Assembly (NCBI GenBank): GCA_029976025.1
Contig: JARKNX010000074.1
Location: 1-48,453, forward strand
Length of the DNA stretch: 48,453 nucleotides
Direction: 5' to 3'
Source of the DNA: Aggregatilineales bacterium
Lineage (GTDB): Bacteria > Chloroflexota > Anaerolineae > Aggregatilineales > Ch27
Under the pieces are notes generated by a model. The model was not told the DNA's origin and did not search any database. It was given only the letters and a program-made list of their open reading frames with translations. The position numbers were made by a program, and so were the translations under genes. Below, one piece after another: positions 40,570 to 48,453 of this stretch. Position 1 is the first letter of the stretch; every line of letters begins with the position of its first letter.

Positions 40570-40642
40570 TGCGCGACGAGATCGAGCTGGAGAAGCGGCT
40601 GGCCGCGGGCGACCGCCCCGCCCGGGCCTGACACCTCATCAG
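40570..40642 (+). repeat. ~73-bp direct repeat, copy 2 (orphan 3' end of a GNAT gene)
   Basis: It repeats 39860-39932, including the GNAT stop codon, but has no gene body in front of it; the upstream neighbour is the broken DUF6883 gene. The duplicate most likely marks insertion or recombination of the cassette. Confidence 0.88.
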
Positions 40643-40730
40643 AGCGCGGCGGGCAGCAGCCATCCCGACCTTCGGCGGATAGCGGCGCGGGCCGGGACGG
40701 TCGCCAGCATCCGGAAGCGCGGACCCGCGA

Positions 40731-41267
40731 TCAGTTCTGCAGGGTGAGCAGGTAGGCGATGATGTCAGCGATGTCGCGCCCGGTGAAGACTTCGGCGTAA
40801 GTTTCCGGCATCAAATCATCCCGGAATCCTTCAACCACAAAAGCGTCGGGGGAGGTGATCGACTGATACAGGTAGTCGATGGCGCTCATCCCCTCAATAC
40901 GGGTCGCCGCGCGGGTGGCGAGGCCGCGAAAGCTGGGGGTTCGCCTTCCGGACTCGACAGTCACATCGTGGCAGCCGGAGCAGGATTTGTCCACAGCAGC
41001 GATGCGGGTGTTGAACAACTCCTCGCCATGCGCGGGATCAGCCGCCGCCACCAGGGCCGCTATATCGGCTTCGCCGCCAGCATCCTCAGCAGAGGTCGGG
41101 GTAGTCAGCTCGCCCGGCTCGACAACTTCAGGGGTGGGGGTCGCGTCGATCACCACCGGGGCTTCGGTCGGCGCTCCGCCGGGGGGAGGAGTGGCAGTCC
41201 CGTTACAGGCGGCAAGCAGAACCGCGGCCAGACTCAGCAGGGCAAACGACATAATAGTTTTCTTCAC
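40731..41267 (-). CDS. Lipoprotein c-type cytochrome (class I, one heme)
   Basis: A 178-residue protein. The signal peptide ends in a lipobox (LLAAC), then a Pro/Thr/Glu-rich linker. The heme domain has CSGCH (CXXCH) in 'VDKSCSGCHDVTVESGRRTPSFRGLA', a distal 'DDLMPETYAEVF' where the Met ligand fits and the closing helix 'GRDIADIIAYLLTLQ'. It would carry electrons outside the membrane. I chose the GTG at 41267, preceded by AAAGGG and giving the positively charged signal start VKKTIMS; the longer frame to 41456 reads through repeat DNA. Confidence 0.88.
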   Translation of the reverse strand: MKKTIMSFALLSLAAVLLAACNGTATPPPGGAPTEAPVVIDATPTPEVVEPGELTTPTSAEDAGGEADIAALVAAADPAHGEELFNTRIAAVDKSCSGCHDVTVESGRRTPSFRGLATRAATRIEGMSAIDYLYQSITSPDAFVVEGFRDDLMPETYAEVFTGRDIADIIAYLLTLQN

Positions 41268-41592
41268 GGCACAAAACCCTTTCACCACATCACAAAACAC
41301 AAGGCCCTTATATATAACAAAAAGAGTCGCAGATGTCATTTTCAGGCGGCGAAACACCCTTCCTCCGCCGGCGGAGGAAGGGCCGGGGATGGAGGTTCGC
41401 CGGCGGAGGAAAGGCCGGGGATGGAGGCTCGCCAGCAGAGCCGGGAAAGGGGCCAACCACAGGTCGCATGACCGGCATGGCCGGTGGGGACGGAGATCGC
41501 GTCAATACCCATCTCAGCCGGGATAGATGCAGCACCCGGCGGGACGCGGCGGTGAGCTGGCGCCCCCGCCCTGAACGCCTGTTCCCGCCTGC
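41268..41592. other. Gene-free stretch with palindrome and tandem repeat
   Basis: It contains a perfect 26-base palindrome (41357-41382, arms CCCTTCCTCCGCC) and two tandem 32-base units (41369-41400 and 41401-41432). No protein or RNA is recognised. Confidence 0.55.
41357..41432. repeat. Palindrome plus 32-bp tandem repeat
   Basis: The palindrome CCCTTCCTCCGCC/GGCGGAGGAAGGG is followed by two 32-base copies that begin CGGCGGAGGAA and differ at two positions. Confidence 0.75.
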
Positions 41593-43464
41593 CTACTCCC
41601 TGCTCTGGACCATCTCATCCAGCTCGCGGGCCATTTCCTTAAGCTCGCGGGCGCTCTCTTCGGTCTGGCGGGCGCTGCCGGCCGACTGAATGCTGGCCTG
41701 GCGGATAACCTGCATGGCGGATAGAAGCTGCTCCATCCCGTTCATTTGCTGCTGGGTGCTGGCGGCAATCTGGGTGGCCGCCTGGGCGGCAGATTCGATC
41801 GTGGCCGTCAGATGGTCGATGGACTCCCCGGCCCGCAGGGCCAGGGCGCGGCCCTGTTCCACTTCCTTCGCGCCATCCTCAGTCACCATGACGGCAGTGT
41901 TAGTGTTGCGCTGAATCTCGTGCAGGATATCGCTGACCCGCTTGGTCGCTTCGCGGGACCGTTCGGCCATCTGCCGGACTTCCATAGCGACGACGGCGAA
42001 GCCTTTGCCCTCCTCACCGGCCCGGGCCGCTTCGATGCTCGCGTTGAGCGCCAGGAGCTTGGACTGGTCGGCAATCTCGTTGACGGTGGCGATGATCTCC
42101 TCAATCTGCTGCATCCGCTCAGAGAGGGCCAGAATCGTCTCCGCGATGCTTTCGACGCGCTCGCGGATGGCGGCCATGCTGGCGATGGTGTCGCTGACCG
42201 CCTGCTGCCCGGCGCGGGTGATCTCAACCGACTCCTGAGCGCCGCCGGCCACGCGCTGGGCGCGCTCAGACGTCTGCGCGACGGTCATGCGCACTTCCTC
42301 GACAGTAGCCACCGTCTGGGTGACTGACGACTCCTGCTGAACGACGCTGCTGGCCTGCTGTGTCGTGGCGGCCAGAATCTCGACGGCGGCGGCATTCAGG
42401 CGCATCACCACGCTGCGAATCTGGGCGATCATCGCTTCCAGCATCTGGCGCTGCTCCTGCTCGCGCTCCAGCAGCCGCTCGCGATCCTCTTCCGCCGTCT
42501 TGAGCGCCGTAACGTTGCGGCCCATCCCGACAAGGCCCTGCACGCTGCCGTCCGCCCCGCGCAGAATCATCTTGGTGGACAGGAACCAGTGACGGTTGCC
42601 CTCCTGATCAATGACAGATTCTCCAATGTTAAGCCTGGATTCGCCCTTCTGAAAGATTTCCTGCTCATCTCGCAGGTATTTCTCGGCGAATTCCGGGGGG
42701 AAGAAGTCCGCATCCGTCTTGCCGATAAGCTCATCCGGCGAAGCCACGCCCATCAGCCGGGCCTGAGTGGCATTGGCGACAAGCATCCGGCTTTGCGTAT
42801 CCTTGACGTAGATAGTGTCGGGCATGGTGTCGATCACCGCCCGCAGCAGCGCGCGCTCAGAAGCCAGCGCCTCCCGGTACCAGGTGATGAGCACGCGCCC
42901 GGCCAGTATGAAGCCCAGCACAGCGGGGACATTCACGACGACGGCCAGCCAGGGCGTCGCAACTTCCAGCGGCGTCGTGGCAAGGATGCCCGCCGGTCGG
43001 GACTGGGCCAGCAGCACATCGACGGTCAGCGCCAGCAGGCTGAACACCAGCCCCGCGCTCCCGGCTGACGACCCCGCCAGTGTGAATCCCATCATGACCC
43101 AGATCACGAAACCGGCCGCCGCTGCCGGCAGAATGAGCGGCAGAGCCAGCGGGGCGAGGAACAAGGCGAGCGGCATCAGGAGCGCCATCAGGACGCCCCC
43201 GGCCAGCTTCTGGCCTCTCCTGATCAGGAGCCGGCAGGAGCCTGCCCCCAGCACAAACAACACCGCGACGCCGGCCAGCCCGGGGAACTGGGGATAGCGA
43301 GGATACACCAGCGCAAGGAGCAGGCCGCCGGCCGCGCCAATGATACCGATGAGGCCGACAATGCCACTTATCCTTATGGCCAGATCGATATTCAGATCGT
43401 GCGCGACAAAGACGCTCCTTGCGTTAGTTGATTCCTGACGAAGCCCGGAGTCTGAGAATACCAT
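41593..43464 (-). CDS. Methyl-accepting chemotaxis-type receptor with PAS domain
   Basis: A 623-residue protein. Residues ~25-190 contain about six membrane helices ([61 protein letters not shown]). Residues ~205-325 are a PAS domain ([44 protein letters not shown]). The C-terminal half is a coiled-coil MCP signalling domain with the hairpin tip '[30 protein letters not shown]'. It would sense an internal or membrane signal and control a CheA-type kinase; no che genes are nearby. It is oriented away from the methyltransferase gene next door. Confidence 0.92.
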   Translation of the reverse strand: MVFSDSGLRQESTNARSVFVAHDLNIDLAIRISGIVGLIGIIGAAGGLLLALVYPRYPQFPGLAGVAVLFVLGAGSCRLLIRRGQKLAGGVLMALLMPLALFLAPLALPLILPAAAAGFVIWVMMGFTLAGSSAGSAGLVFSLLALTVDVLLAQSRPAGILATTPLEVATPWLAVVVNVPAVLGFILAGRVLITWYREALASERALLRAVIDTMPDTIYVKDTQSRMLVANATQARLMGVASPDELIGKTDADFFPPEFAEKYLRDEQEIFQKGESRLNIGESVIDQEGNRHWFLSTKMILRGADGSVQGLVGMGRNVTALKTAEEDRERLLEREQEQRQMLEAMIAQIRSVVMRLNAAAVEILAATTQQASSVVQQESSVTQTVATVEEVRMTVAQTSERAQRVAGGAQESVEITRAGQQAVSDTIASMAAIRERVESIAETILALSERMQQIEEIIATVNEIADQSKLLALNASIEAARAGEEGKGFAVVAMEVRQMAERSREATKRVSDILHEIQRNTNTAVMVTEDGAKEVEQGRALALRAGESIDHLTATIESAAQAATQIAASTQQQMNGMEQLLSAMQVIRQASIQSAGSARQTEESARELKEMARELDEMVQSRE

Positions 43465-43576
43465 GTCTGGTCTCTTTTCTGGGGTTTTACCCTGGGCCGG
43501 AGTGATTAATTACCATTGAGCTTGCCCTGTATTCTTTATTCTAATACAGGAACTGCTTTTTTGTGAAAATGTGAAA

Positions 43577-44227
43577 TTACAAATCTGTTATAAGAGGAGG
43601 CTGCCACTCAAACAGGAAGGAGACGAGCCGGGGCGGGGCCGCCTGATCCGCCTCATGCCACCATTCGCGCAGGCTCCGGAGCGCGAATCCGGCGCTTTCC
43701 GCAGCGTCGAGAAAAGCGGAGATATGGTGCACAAAGGCGGGGATCTCAATTTGCGTCTGCCCCCGCTGGAAGGTCGCTTTCTTTCCTTCGTACTGGCGAA
43801 AGGGGTGCAACTCACAGATGAAGAAGCGCCCGCCGTCAGTCAGGACACGACCCGCTTCTGAAAATACGGGCGCCAGGTCTTCGATATGCTCCAGCACCAG
43901 ATTGCAGACGACGAGGTCAGCGCAGCGGGCGGCGCACGGCCAGGGCCGGGTGAGATCGGCGCTGGCGAACAGCGCGGACGTGCCCGCCAGCTTCCGCCTG
44001 GCCTCCCGGATCATGGCCGCGGTGAAGTCGAGGGCTACCACGCGCGCCCCGATCCCGGCCAGAAAAACGGTGTTCTTGCCGGTCCCACAGCCGATTTCGA
44101 GGATGCGCGCGCCGGTGTACCCGGCAAGCTCTGCCCGCGTAACAGCCTGATCGAGATCGCGGGTCAGGTTGTTGTCAGTGTCGTAGGTGGCTGCCCATGC
44201 GCTGTAAGCGCGGCGGATATCGCTCAT
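43577..44227 (-). CDS. Class I SAM-dependent methyltransferase
   Basis: A 216-residue methyltransferase: RRAYSAWAATYDTDNNLTRDLDQ start, motif I ILEIGCGTGKNTVFLA, 'VVALDFTAAMIREARRKL' (acidic ribose contact), 'DLVVCNLVLEHIEDL' and 'LTDGGRFFICELHPFRQYEGKKA'. It resembles UbiE/BioC-type small-molecule methyltransferases; the acceptor is unknown. The longer frame to 45355 is antisense-phase text of the NlpC/P60 gene. The ATG at 44227 overlaps that gene's stop by four bases (ATGA), so the two are coupled. Confidence 0.9.
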   Translation of the reverse strand: MSDIRRAYSAWAATYDTDNNLTRDLDQAVTRAELAGYTGARILEIGCGTGKNTVFLAGIGARVVALDFTAAMIREARRKLAGTSALFASADLTRPWPCAARCADLVVCNLVLEHIEDLAPVFSEAGRVLTDGGRFFICELHPFRQYEGKKATFQRGQTQIEIPAFVHHISAFLDAAESAGFALRSLREWWHEADQAAPPRLVSFLFEWQPPLITDL

Positions 44228-45486
44228 CCCGACGATCCTCCCAGGACCTGTATATGCGTCAGACGTTCCAGCAGAGTATGGCGGAGGGCGCTCGGCTCCG
44301 GCGGCAGCGCTGAGACGACCACCTGCGCGGCGGTGGTGACGTGCCCCTCCGGATGGGCGTAGTTCCACAGATCGTGGATGGCGTAGGGGATGCCGTCTGC
44401 TATGCCCAGGTACAGCATCACATGGCCCGGCAGGAAGAGCAGCGCCCCCGGCGGCGCGACGGCCAGCTTGCGCAGGCGGGCATCGTGCGGCTCGTCCGGC
44501 TCGAAACGGACAGCGGTGCGGCCCATGTGCGCCTGCTGCCCGCTGTTGCGTGGCAGGTCCACGCCAACGCAGGCCCACACATCCCGGACGAAGCGGGAAC
44601 AGTCGCGCCCCCGCCGGGCCAGCCGCCGCCCTCCCCAGGCATAAGGCTCCCCCAGGGCGGCGAACGCCTGGCCGAACACGCTGCGCAGAGTCGGCGGCAG
44701 GAACCCTTCCCGCCAGCCGGCGACGGCGGACACAGCCCACCCGTCCGCCGCGACCAGCCGCCCCTGCCCATCCGCCGCGGGGATAGCCATCCGCCACAGA
44801 CGGCCATCCGTCCCGCGCAGCGGCAGGCGGCTGCCCATCTGCAGGATCAGCCCGGCCCGGTCGCCATCCGCCAGGGCCGCGTCCGCCCACGGCGCCACAG
44901 CCAGCAGGAACGGCTCCGCCGCGGCGAAAGCGCGCGCCTCCTCCCGGCTGGCGAAAGCCACGTGGCGCGTCTCCAGCCAGCCGCGATAATGCGGCGTCAC
45001 GGCGAAGGCCCAGCGGCCGTCCGCTGACGTATGCAGCACGGCCAGCGGCCAGCCGGCATCCACCGTGGTCTCCTGCAGGCGGTCGAAAGCCAGGTCGCCC
45101 GGCTCCCTGAGCGCCGGCCGGAGCGTGGGCAGGGCGCGGACGGGCGCTTCGCGCAGGGTCACGCCAAAGCGAACCGGCACGGAAGCCGGCAGCGTCTCCA
45201 GAGCCATCCGGTCGTGCAAAACTGCCCAGTAATCCCCGGTCAGTGGAGAGCCATCCACGGCATGGCGCGCGTCGGCGGGTATCTTCGGCAGGGCGGCGCG
45301 CACCTCCGCCGCCGGCATCTCGTCCGGCAGGTCCAGCACGGGCGGCACGCCGCACACTTCCACCGTCCGGGCGCTGAGGGCCGCCAGCGCCGCCGCATCC
45401 AGCAAAGGAGCGTCCGGATCGGGGGCGCGGGCCAGCCAGAAGTCAGCGAGCAGCATTTCCGGGGTGACATGGGGCAGGAGCATCAT
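44224..45486 (-). CDS. SH3-like plus NlpC/P60 (C40) peptidase-fold protein
   Basis: A 420-residue protein. Residues ~85-185 look like one or two SH3b-type domains (YWAVLHDRMALETLPASVPVRFGVTLREAPVRALPT). The C-terminal NlpC/P60 core is 'LGEPYAWGGRRLARRGRDCSRFVRDVWACVGVDLPRNSGQQ', with the catalytic Cys in DCSRF, and the His in 'LLFLPGHVMLYLG'. Such enzymes cut peptidoglycan stem peptides. The N-terminus (MMLLPHVTPEMLLADFW) has no clear signal peptide, so the site of action is uncertain. It is coupled to the downstream methyltransferase gene by an ATGA overlap and transcribed divergently from the response-regulator gene. Confidence 0.88.
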   Translation of the reverse strand: MMLLPHVTPEMLLADFWLARAPDPDAPLLDAAALAALSARTVEVCGVPPVLDLPDEMPAAEVRAALPKIPADARHAVDGSPLTGDYWAVLHDRMALETLPASVPVRFGVTLREAPVRALPTLRPALREPGDLAFDRLQETTVDAGWPLAVLHTSADGRWAFAVTPHYRGWLETRHVAFASREEARAFAAAEPFLLAVAPWADAALADGDRAGLILQMGSRLPLRGTDGRLWRMAIPAADGQGRLVAADGWAVSAVAGWREGFLPPTLRSVFGQAFAALGEPYAWGGRRLARRGRDCSRFVRDVWACVGVDLPRNSGQQAHMGRTAVRFEPDEPHDARLRKLAVAPPGALLFLPGHVMLYLGIADGIPYAIHDLWNYAHPEGHVTTAAQVVVSALPPEPSALRHTLLERLTHIQVLGGSSG

Positions 45487-45636
45487 CGCTATCTTCCTTC
45501 GGCCACCGCTGTTCGCGGAGGGTTCGCACCCCCGCTATTCTACCAGCCAACCGGGGATTAGCGACCGCCGCCGGACCTTGCCGTAAGTCCGCGTAAAGAC
45601 AACATCAATCCAGCCTGTATCCTCTAGCGAACACTT

Positions 45637-45666
45637 TTGATTCAGCATCCATTACCCCCCTATAAT
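45637..45666 (+). promoter_or_regulatory. Promoter for the response regulator gene
   Basis: TTGATT (45637-45642) and TATAAT (45661-45666) are separated by 18 bases, a good match to the housekeeping-sigma promoter consensus. The gene's ATG follows at 45728. Confidence 0.6.
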
Positions 45667-45727
45667 GAGATCAGGACAAACAGGCGCGTCCGGCGGACAG
45701 ACGCGCCGTCAGGAGCAGGAGCAGCGC

Positions 45728-46177
45728 ATGGCTGAAGCCAAAGCGTCCGTACCCTCCTACAGGTTGCTGGTTGTTGATGATCAGGAAGGTATCCTGAAGA
45801 CTATCGAAGTTATGCTGCGCGGCTCTCCCTTCGAGCCGGTGCTGGTGACCAGCGGCGAAGAAGCGGTGGCCCTGGCTATGGAGCAGTCGTTCGACGCCAT
45901 GCTGCTCGACGTCCTGATGCCCGATATCTCCGGGATTGCCCTGTGCGTGCGGCTGCGACATATTCCGCATCTGAGCAACGTGCCGGTGGTCATGCTCACG
46001 GCGGCCAATGATATCGGCCTGCAGCGCCGGGCCATCGCCGCCGGAGCCGATGATTTTCTGCTCAAGCCGATCGGCAAGAAGGCCCTGATCGCCAAGCTGA
46101 TGCAGGCTGTGGAGAAACGTCAGGCCAACCGTCCGGCGGTGACTTCGGAGGACGAGTCGGCCATATCATCGCAATAA
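45728..46177 (+). CDS. Single-domain response regulator (receiver domain only)
   Basis: A 149-residue CheY-like receiver. RLLVVDDQEGILKTIEVML has the acidic pair, LLDVLMPDISG the phosphorylation Asp, 'VVMLTAAND' the Thr/Ser switch and 'DDFLLKPIGKKALIAKL' the conserved Lys. There is no output domain, so it signals through a partner. No sensor kinase lies beside it; the PAS chemoreceptor 2.3 kb away is a possible but unproven link. GGAGCAGGAGCAG precedes the ATG. The frame is open to 45665, but the start at 45728 is better supported. Confidence 0.93.
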   Translation: MAEAKASVPSYRLLVVDDQEGILKTIEVMLRGSPFEPVLVTSGEEAVALAMEQSFDAMLLDVLMPDISGIALCVRLRHIPHLSNVPVVMLTAANDIGLQRRAIAAGADDFLLKPIGKKALIAKLMQAVEKRQANRPAVTSEDESAISSQ

Positions 46178-46234
46178 CGGGTAACGATCAGGAGACCAAT
46201 CGCCCGGCAGTGGATAACGGAGCGGAGGGAGAAG

Positions 46235-46420
46235 ATGTTCCCGGATGACAGCCGCCACAATCCGTGGTCCTCGAACAGGGTGTTCGCCGAAGTGATTACG
46301 GTGCTGACAGCCGCCGCGACCGTGCTGGCACTGGCCGCGCTGGTGGCGCTGGTCGCCTATATGATTGTGACGACTGTCAGCGATGCCGTGTTGTTCACGA
46401 TCGGCCTGCCAGTGCCGTAG
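46235..46420 (+). CDS. Small single-helix membrane protein
   Basis: A 61-residue protein with one long hydrophobic helix (FAEVITVLTAAATVLALAALVALVAYMIVTTVSDAV) and a short hydrophilic N-terminus. The ATG at 46235 follows AGCGGAGGGAGAAG, a strong ribosome site, which supports it as a real gene. No family is recognised. It may be co-transcribed with the response regulator (57 bases upstream). Confidence 0.65.
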   Translation: MFPDDSRHNPWSSNRVFAEVITVLTAAATVLALAALVALVAYMIVTTVSDAVLFTIGLPVP

Positions 46421-46507
46421 AAAGACCGGCGTCCAACCTGGCTGCTCCTCAGGCCAGCTCCCCTGCTGGAGGGTTTCCCCCGCGCTGTTCCTCTTTTCCC
46501 CGGTCCG

Positions 46508-47158
46508 TTAGCTGGCCAGCGCCTGCTGAATCCGCTGCAGCAGCATGGCTTCCGGCGCGGCGCCCTCGACGAACGTATCCTCGTTAATCACGGTCCGCGG
46601 CACGCCCATCACGTTATAACGCATGGAAAGATGCGGGAACTCGTTCGCTTCCACCATATCGGCGCGGACTTTCGGCGAAGCGAAAGCGAGCTGGTGCGCC
46701 AGAATGACGGCGTTCGGGCAGTAGGGGCAGGTCGGCGTGACGAACACCTGCAAATGCAGGTCGCCCTCCAGCGCCGCCAGGGCGCGCCGCGTCTCCGGCG
46801 TCAGGTCCACTTCTCCGGTGGAGACCAGGCGGATCGCCGCCAGCAGCGACATAAACTCGTACCCGGAAGGGATGCCGTAGAAGCGGATGCGAGTGTCGGC
46901 GTCATTCGCGCCCAGCACGGCGATCGCCGGAATCTTATCCACGCCCAGCGACTCGGCCAGGGAGGCATCGGCGACGAAGTCGTGCACTTCTACGGTGATG
47001 TGATCGTTGAGCGCGGCGACTTCCTCGCAAATCTGGCGCGTCTCGGCGCACATCTGACACTCGAACTGCTGGGTGAAGACGAGCAGCTTCACCGGGCCGG
47101 TCAGATCGCTGAGCAGCTCGCGGACATCCTGGCGGGTTTTGTCATCCATAAGAGGCAT
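46508..47158 (-). CDS. Protein disulfide oxidoreductase with two thioredoxin folds (PDO-like)
   Basis: A 216-residue protein with two thioredoxin-fold units. Unit 1 has FTQQFECQMCAETRQI (CQMC) and 'DKIPAIAVLG' (cis-Pro); unit 2 has VFVTPTCPYCPNAVILAHQLA (CPYC) and 'MGVPRTVIN'. This double arrangement matches the glutaredoxin-like PDO family of thermophiles and other bacteria, which makes or reduces disulfides in the cytoplasm. There is no signal peptide. AAAGGAG precedes the ATG at 47158. Confidence 0.9.
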   Translation of the reverse strand: MPLMDDKTRQDVRELLSDLTGPVKLLVFTQQFECQMCAETRQICEEVAALNDHITVEVHDFVADASLAESLGVDKIPAIAVLGANDADTRIRFYGIPSGYEFMSLLAAIRLVSTGEVDLTPETRRALAALEGDLHLQVFVTPTCPYCPNAVILAHQLAFASPKVRADMVEANEFPHLSMRYNVMGVPRTVINEDTFVEGAAPEAMLLQRIQQALAS

Positions 47159-47438
47159 TGCTGAATTCTCCTTTCAATCCGGCCGCCAGGCGGCGCACAC
47201 TGTCATGTGCCGGGCGCCCGGATCGCGTAATCGATAAAAGTCGTTCCCTTACCACCTGCTTTGATGCACCAGCGGGGCGGAGGTCACATTCGGGGAGCGG
47301 ATACGCCACTCGAAGGCTGCTGCCCGCTGCGCGCCCCTGGCCCTCCCGCGCTGATGCCGGCGGGAAGCCTGTTTACACACCAGACAGAGCGCGGTAAGAT
47401 TCGGCATGCGTTTGCGGTAATCACCCAGGGGGCAAGCC

Positions 47439-48113
47439 ATGCATCTGATTATGATCCGGCACGGTCAGAGTTACGTGAACCTCCCGGACTGGAAGGGCGA
47501 AGAAGACGCCAGCCTGACGCCCCTCGGCCAGCAACAGGCGGAGGCGCTGGCCGGCTGGCTGGCCCGTCAGGTGCGCCCGGTCGCCATTTACACCAGCGCG
47601 ATGCGGCGCGCCCTGGAGACAACGGAGCGGGTCGCCACGGCCCTGGCCCTGCCGTTCACTCCTGATGACCGTCTGCGCGAGATTGGCAACGCCTGGCCCG
47701 ATGCCACGCCGATTGACTTCACCAGAGATCGGCTTGAATGGGCGGGCCACTGGGCCAGCGAGCGCCCTTTCACGCCGGTGTATCAGGGGGGTGAAACATG
47801 GGGGGATTTCATCACCCGGGTGGGCCGGTCGCTCTACGAGATTGCGGACCGGCACGACGGCCATGCCGATATCGTCCTGGTGATCTGCCACGGCGGGGTG
47901 ATCAATGCGGCGGTGGACATCGCCTTCAACATTGGCCCCTGGCGGAGCACTGACCTGTGGCTGCGCAACACTTCCCTCACCCACCTGGAGTATAAGCCGC
48001 CAGAAATGCGGCAGGAAATGTGGCGGCTGCACGGGATCAACCTGTGCTATCATCTCATACAGCCGGACGGCGCCATGCTCGGCTACGAAGCCTGGCACTG
48101 GCCAACCCCGTAG
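47439..48113 (+). CDS. Histidine phosphatase superfamily (phosphoglycerate mutase-like) protein
   Basis: A 224-residue protein. The catalytic RHG motif is in 'LIMIRHGQSYVN'. The second Arg fits 'IYTSAMRRALETTERVA', and the second His is in 'VICHGGVINAAV', with 'LREIGNAWPD' between. It is a phosphatase of unknown substrate rather than clearly a glycolytic mutase (length and motifs are compatible with either). The ATG follows GGGGGCAAGCC. It is convergent with the Bax inhibitor gene across a terminator. Confidence 0.88.
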   Translation: MHLIMIRHGQSYVNLPDWKGEEDASLTPLGQQQAEALAGWLARQVRPVAIYTSAMRRALETTERVATALALPFTPDDRLREIGNAWPDATPIDFTRDRLEWAGHWASERPFTPVYQGGETWGDFITRVGRSLYEIADRHDGHADIVLVICHGGVINAAVDIAFNIGPWRSTDLWLRNTSLTHLEYKPPEMRQEMWRLHGINLCYHLIQPDGAMLGYEAWHWPTP

Positions 48114-48122
48114 GTTCTTCCT

Positions 48123-48160
48123 AAAAAACGCGGGGCCAGAGAAACACCCCCGGCCCCGCG
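48123..48160 (-). terminator. Rho-independent terminator of the Bax inhibitor-1 gene
   Basis: On the minus strand CGCGGGGCC and GGCCCCGCG form a 9-bp stem closing a ~14-base loop and followed by a run of six T. It lies just downstream of the minus-strand gene ending at 48187. Confidence 0.85.
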
Positions 48161-48186
48161 CAGGCAGGAACGACAGGTAACGCTGG

Positions 48187-48453
48187 CTACCGCTGGCGGC
48201 CAAACAGGCGCAGCAGGAACAGGAACATATTGATGAAGTCCAGGTAGAGCTTGAGCGCGCCAAGCACGCTGAGCTTCATCGTCATGTTGCCGTCAGAGCG
48301 AAGCTCCGGATCAGCCGCCATCTGCTTGATCCGCAGTGTATCGTAGGCGGTCAGGCCGGTGAAAATCAACACGCCCGCGCCGCTGATCACCATTTCCAGC
48401 CCGCTGCTGCGCATGAAAAAGTTGACCACCATGGCAATCAGGAGGCCGATCAG
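48187..48453 (-). CDS. Bax inhibitor-1/YccA-family membrane protein, C-terminal part only
   Basis: The C-terminal 88 or so residues of a BI-1/YccA protein; the 5' end lies beyond the window. Visible text: a membrane helix 'MVISGAGVLIFTGLTAYDTLRIKQM', the family's 'ALKLYLDFINMFLFLLRLFG' end and the D-rich segment between. The motif 'TAYDT..iK' followed by 'aL.LYLDFINlFl.lLrlfG' is diagnostic. These six- to seven-helix proteins act as membrane ion/protease-quality-control factors. The frame continues past the internal Met at 48432 to the window edge. Confidence 0.9.
   Translation of the reverse strand: MIGLLIAMVVNFFMRSSGLEMVISGAGVLIFTGLTAYDTLRIKQMAADPELRSDGNMTMKLSVLGALKLYLDFINMFLFLLRLFGRQR

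Noticed and set aside
43577..45355. 592-residue fusion of the methyltransferase with upstream text
   Set aside because: The upstream part is out-of-phase reading of the NlpC/P60 gene; the ATGA overlap at 44224-44227 explains the true start.
1..48453. CRISPR array, tRNA, rRNA or transposase
   Set aside because: No regularly spaced repeats, cloverleaf sequences, rRNA core motifs or DDE/HUH transposase motifs were seen.

Overview
The window is about 48 kb of a GC-rich (roughly 65% GC by eye) bacterial chromosome. Gene content and style suggest a Chloroflexota / Anaerolineae-like organism: secreted proteins with Pro/Thr-rich linkers after lipoprotein signals, a DUF951 protein, a ParB-like 'DUF4032-type' regulator, an FAD/Fe-S GlcD-type fusion, AmpS-type M29 aminopeptidase, and many short interspersed GC-rich hairpins. 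No rRNA, tRNA, CRISPR array or transposase gene was seen. Taxonomy is an inference from style, not from a marker gene.

Layout. 1-2.5 kb: end of a peptide-binding protein, an EamA transporter, a cyclic-nucleotide-binding protein and a small conserved protein. 2.7-5.7 kb: two tandem TIR + FGE-fold genes on the minus strand, bracketed by hairpin repeats. Their last ~35 codons differ in exactly the way expected of diversity-generating retroelement (DGR) variable regions; no reverse transcriptase or template is in the window. 5.9-12 kb: MBL hydrolase, HtpG, large FAD/Fe-S oxidoreductase. 12-26.3 kb: housekeeping and small-molecule enzymes (GIY-YIG, GNAT, APH-like kinase, Nudix, M29 peptidase, methyltransferase with a DsrE remnant, alpha/beta hydrolase, DsbA-cyclophilin lipoprotein, RsgA + GT2, AEC transporter, CoaE fusion, HEAT-like protein).

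26.8-29.0 kb is a clearly AT-richer island with two convergent genes: a three-Cys-motif partner protein (TcmP) and a Gp37/Gp68-like (DUF5131) three-Cys protein, a pair known to co-occur. It lies between inverted copies of an ~87-bp interspersed repeat.

30-31 kb carries DUF951 and a peroxiredoxin whose peroxidatic cysteine codon is UGA, very probably a selenoprotein. 31.2-39.9 kb: M50 protease, HD protein, GNAT, prephenate dehydrogenase-like protein, DUF998, winged-helix protein, MFS exporter, M15-like secreted protein, zinc ribbon, ParB-like regulator, GNAT. 39.9-40.6 kb is a small DUF4926/DUF6883 cassette between ~73-bp direct repeats of the neighbouring acetyltransferase's 3' end. 40.7-48.4 kb: lipoprotein cytochrome c, PAS-containing chemoreceptor, methyltransferase + NlpC/P60 pair, response regulator, two-CXXC disulfide oxidoreductase, histidine phosphatase and the end of a Bax inhibitor-1 family gene.

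The two most interesting systems are the TIR-FGE pair with DGR-type hypervariable lectin-fold ends (a candidate diversified recognition/effector system) and the imported TcmP/DUF5131 island. Redox genes (Sec-peroxiredoxin, DsbA-cyclophilin, PDO, cytochrome c) recur but do not form one operon.
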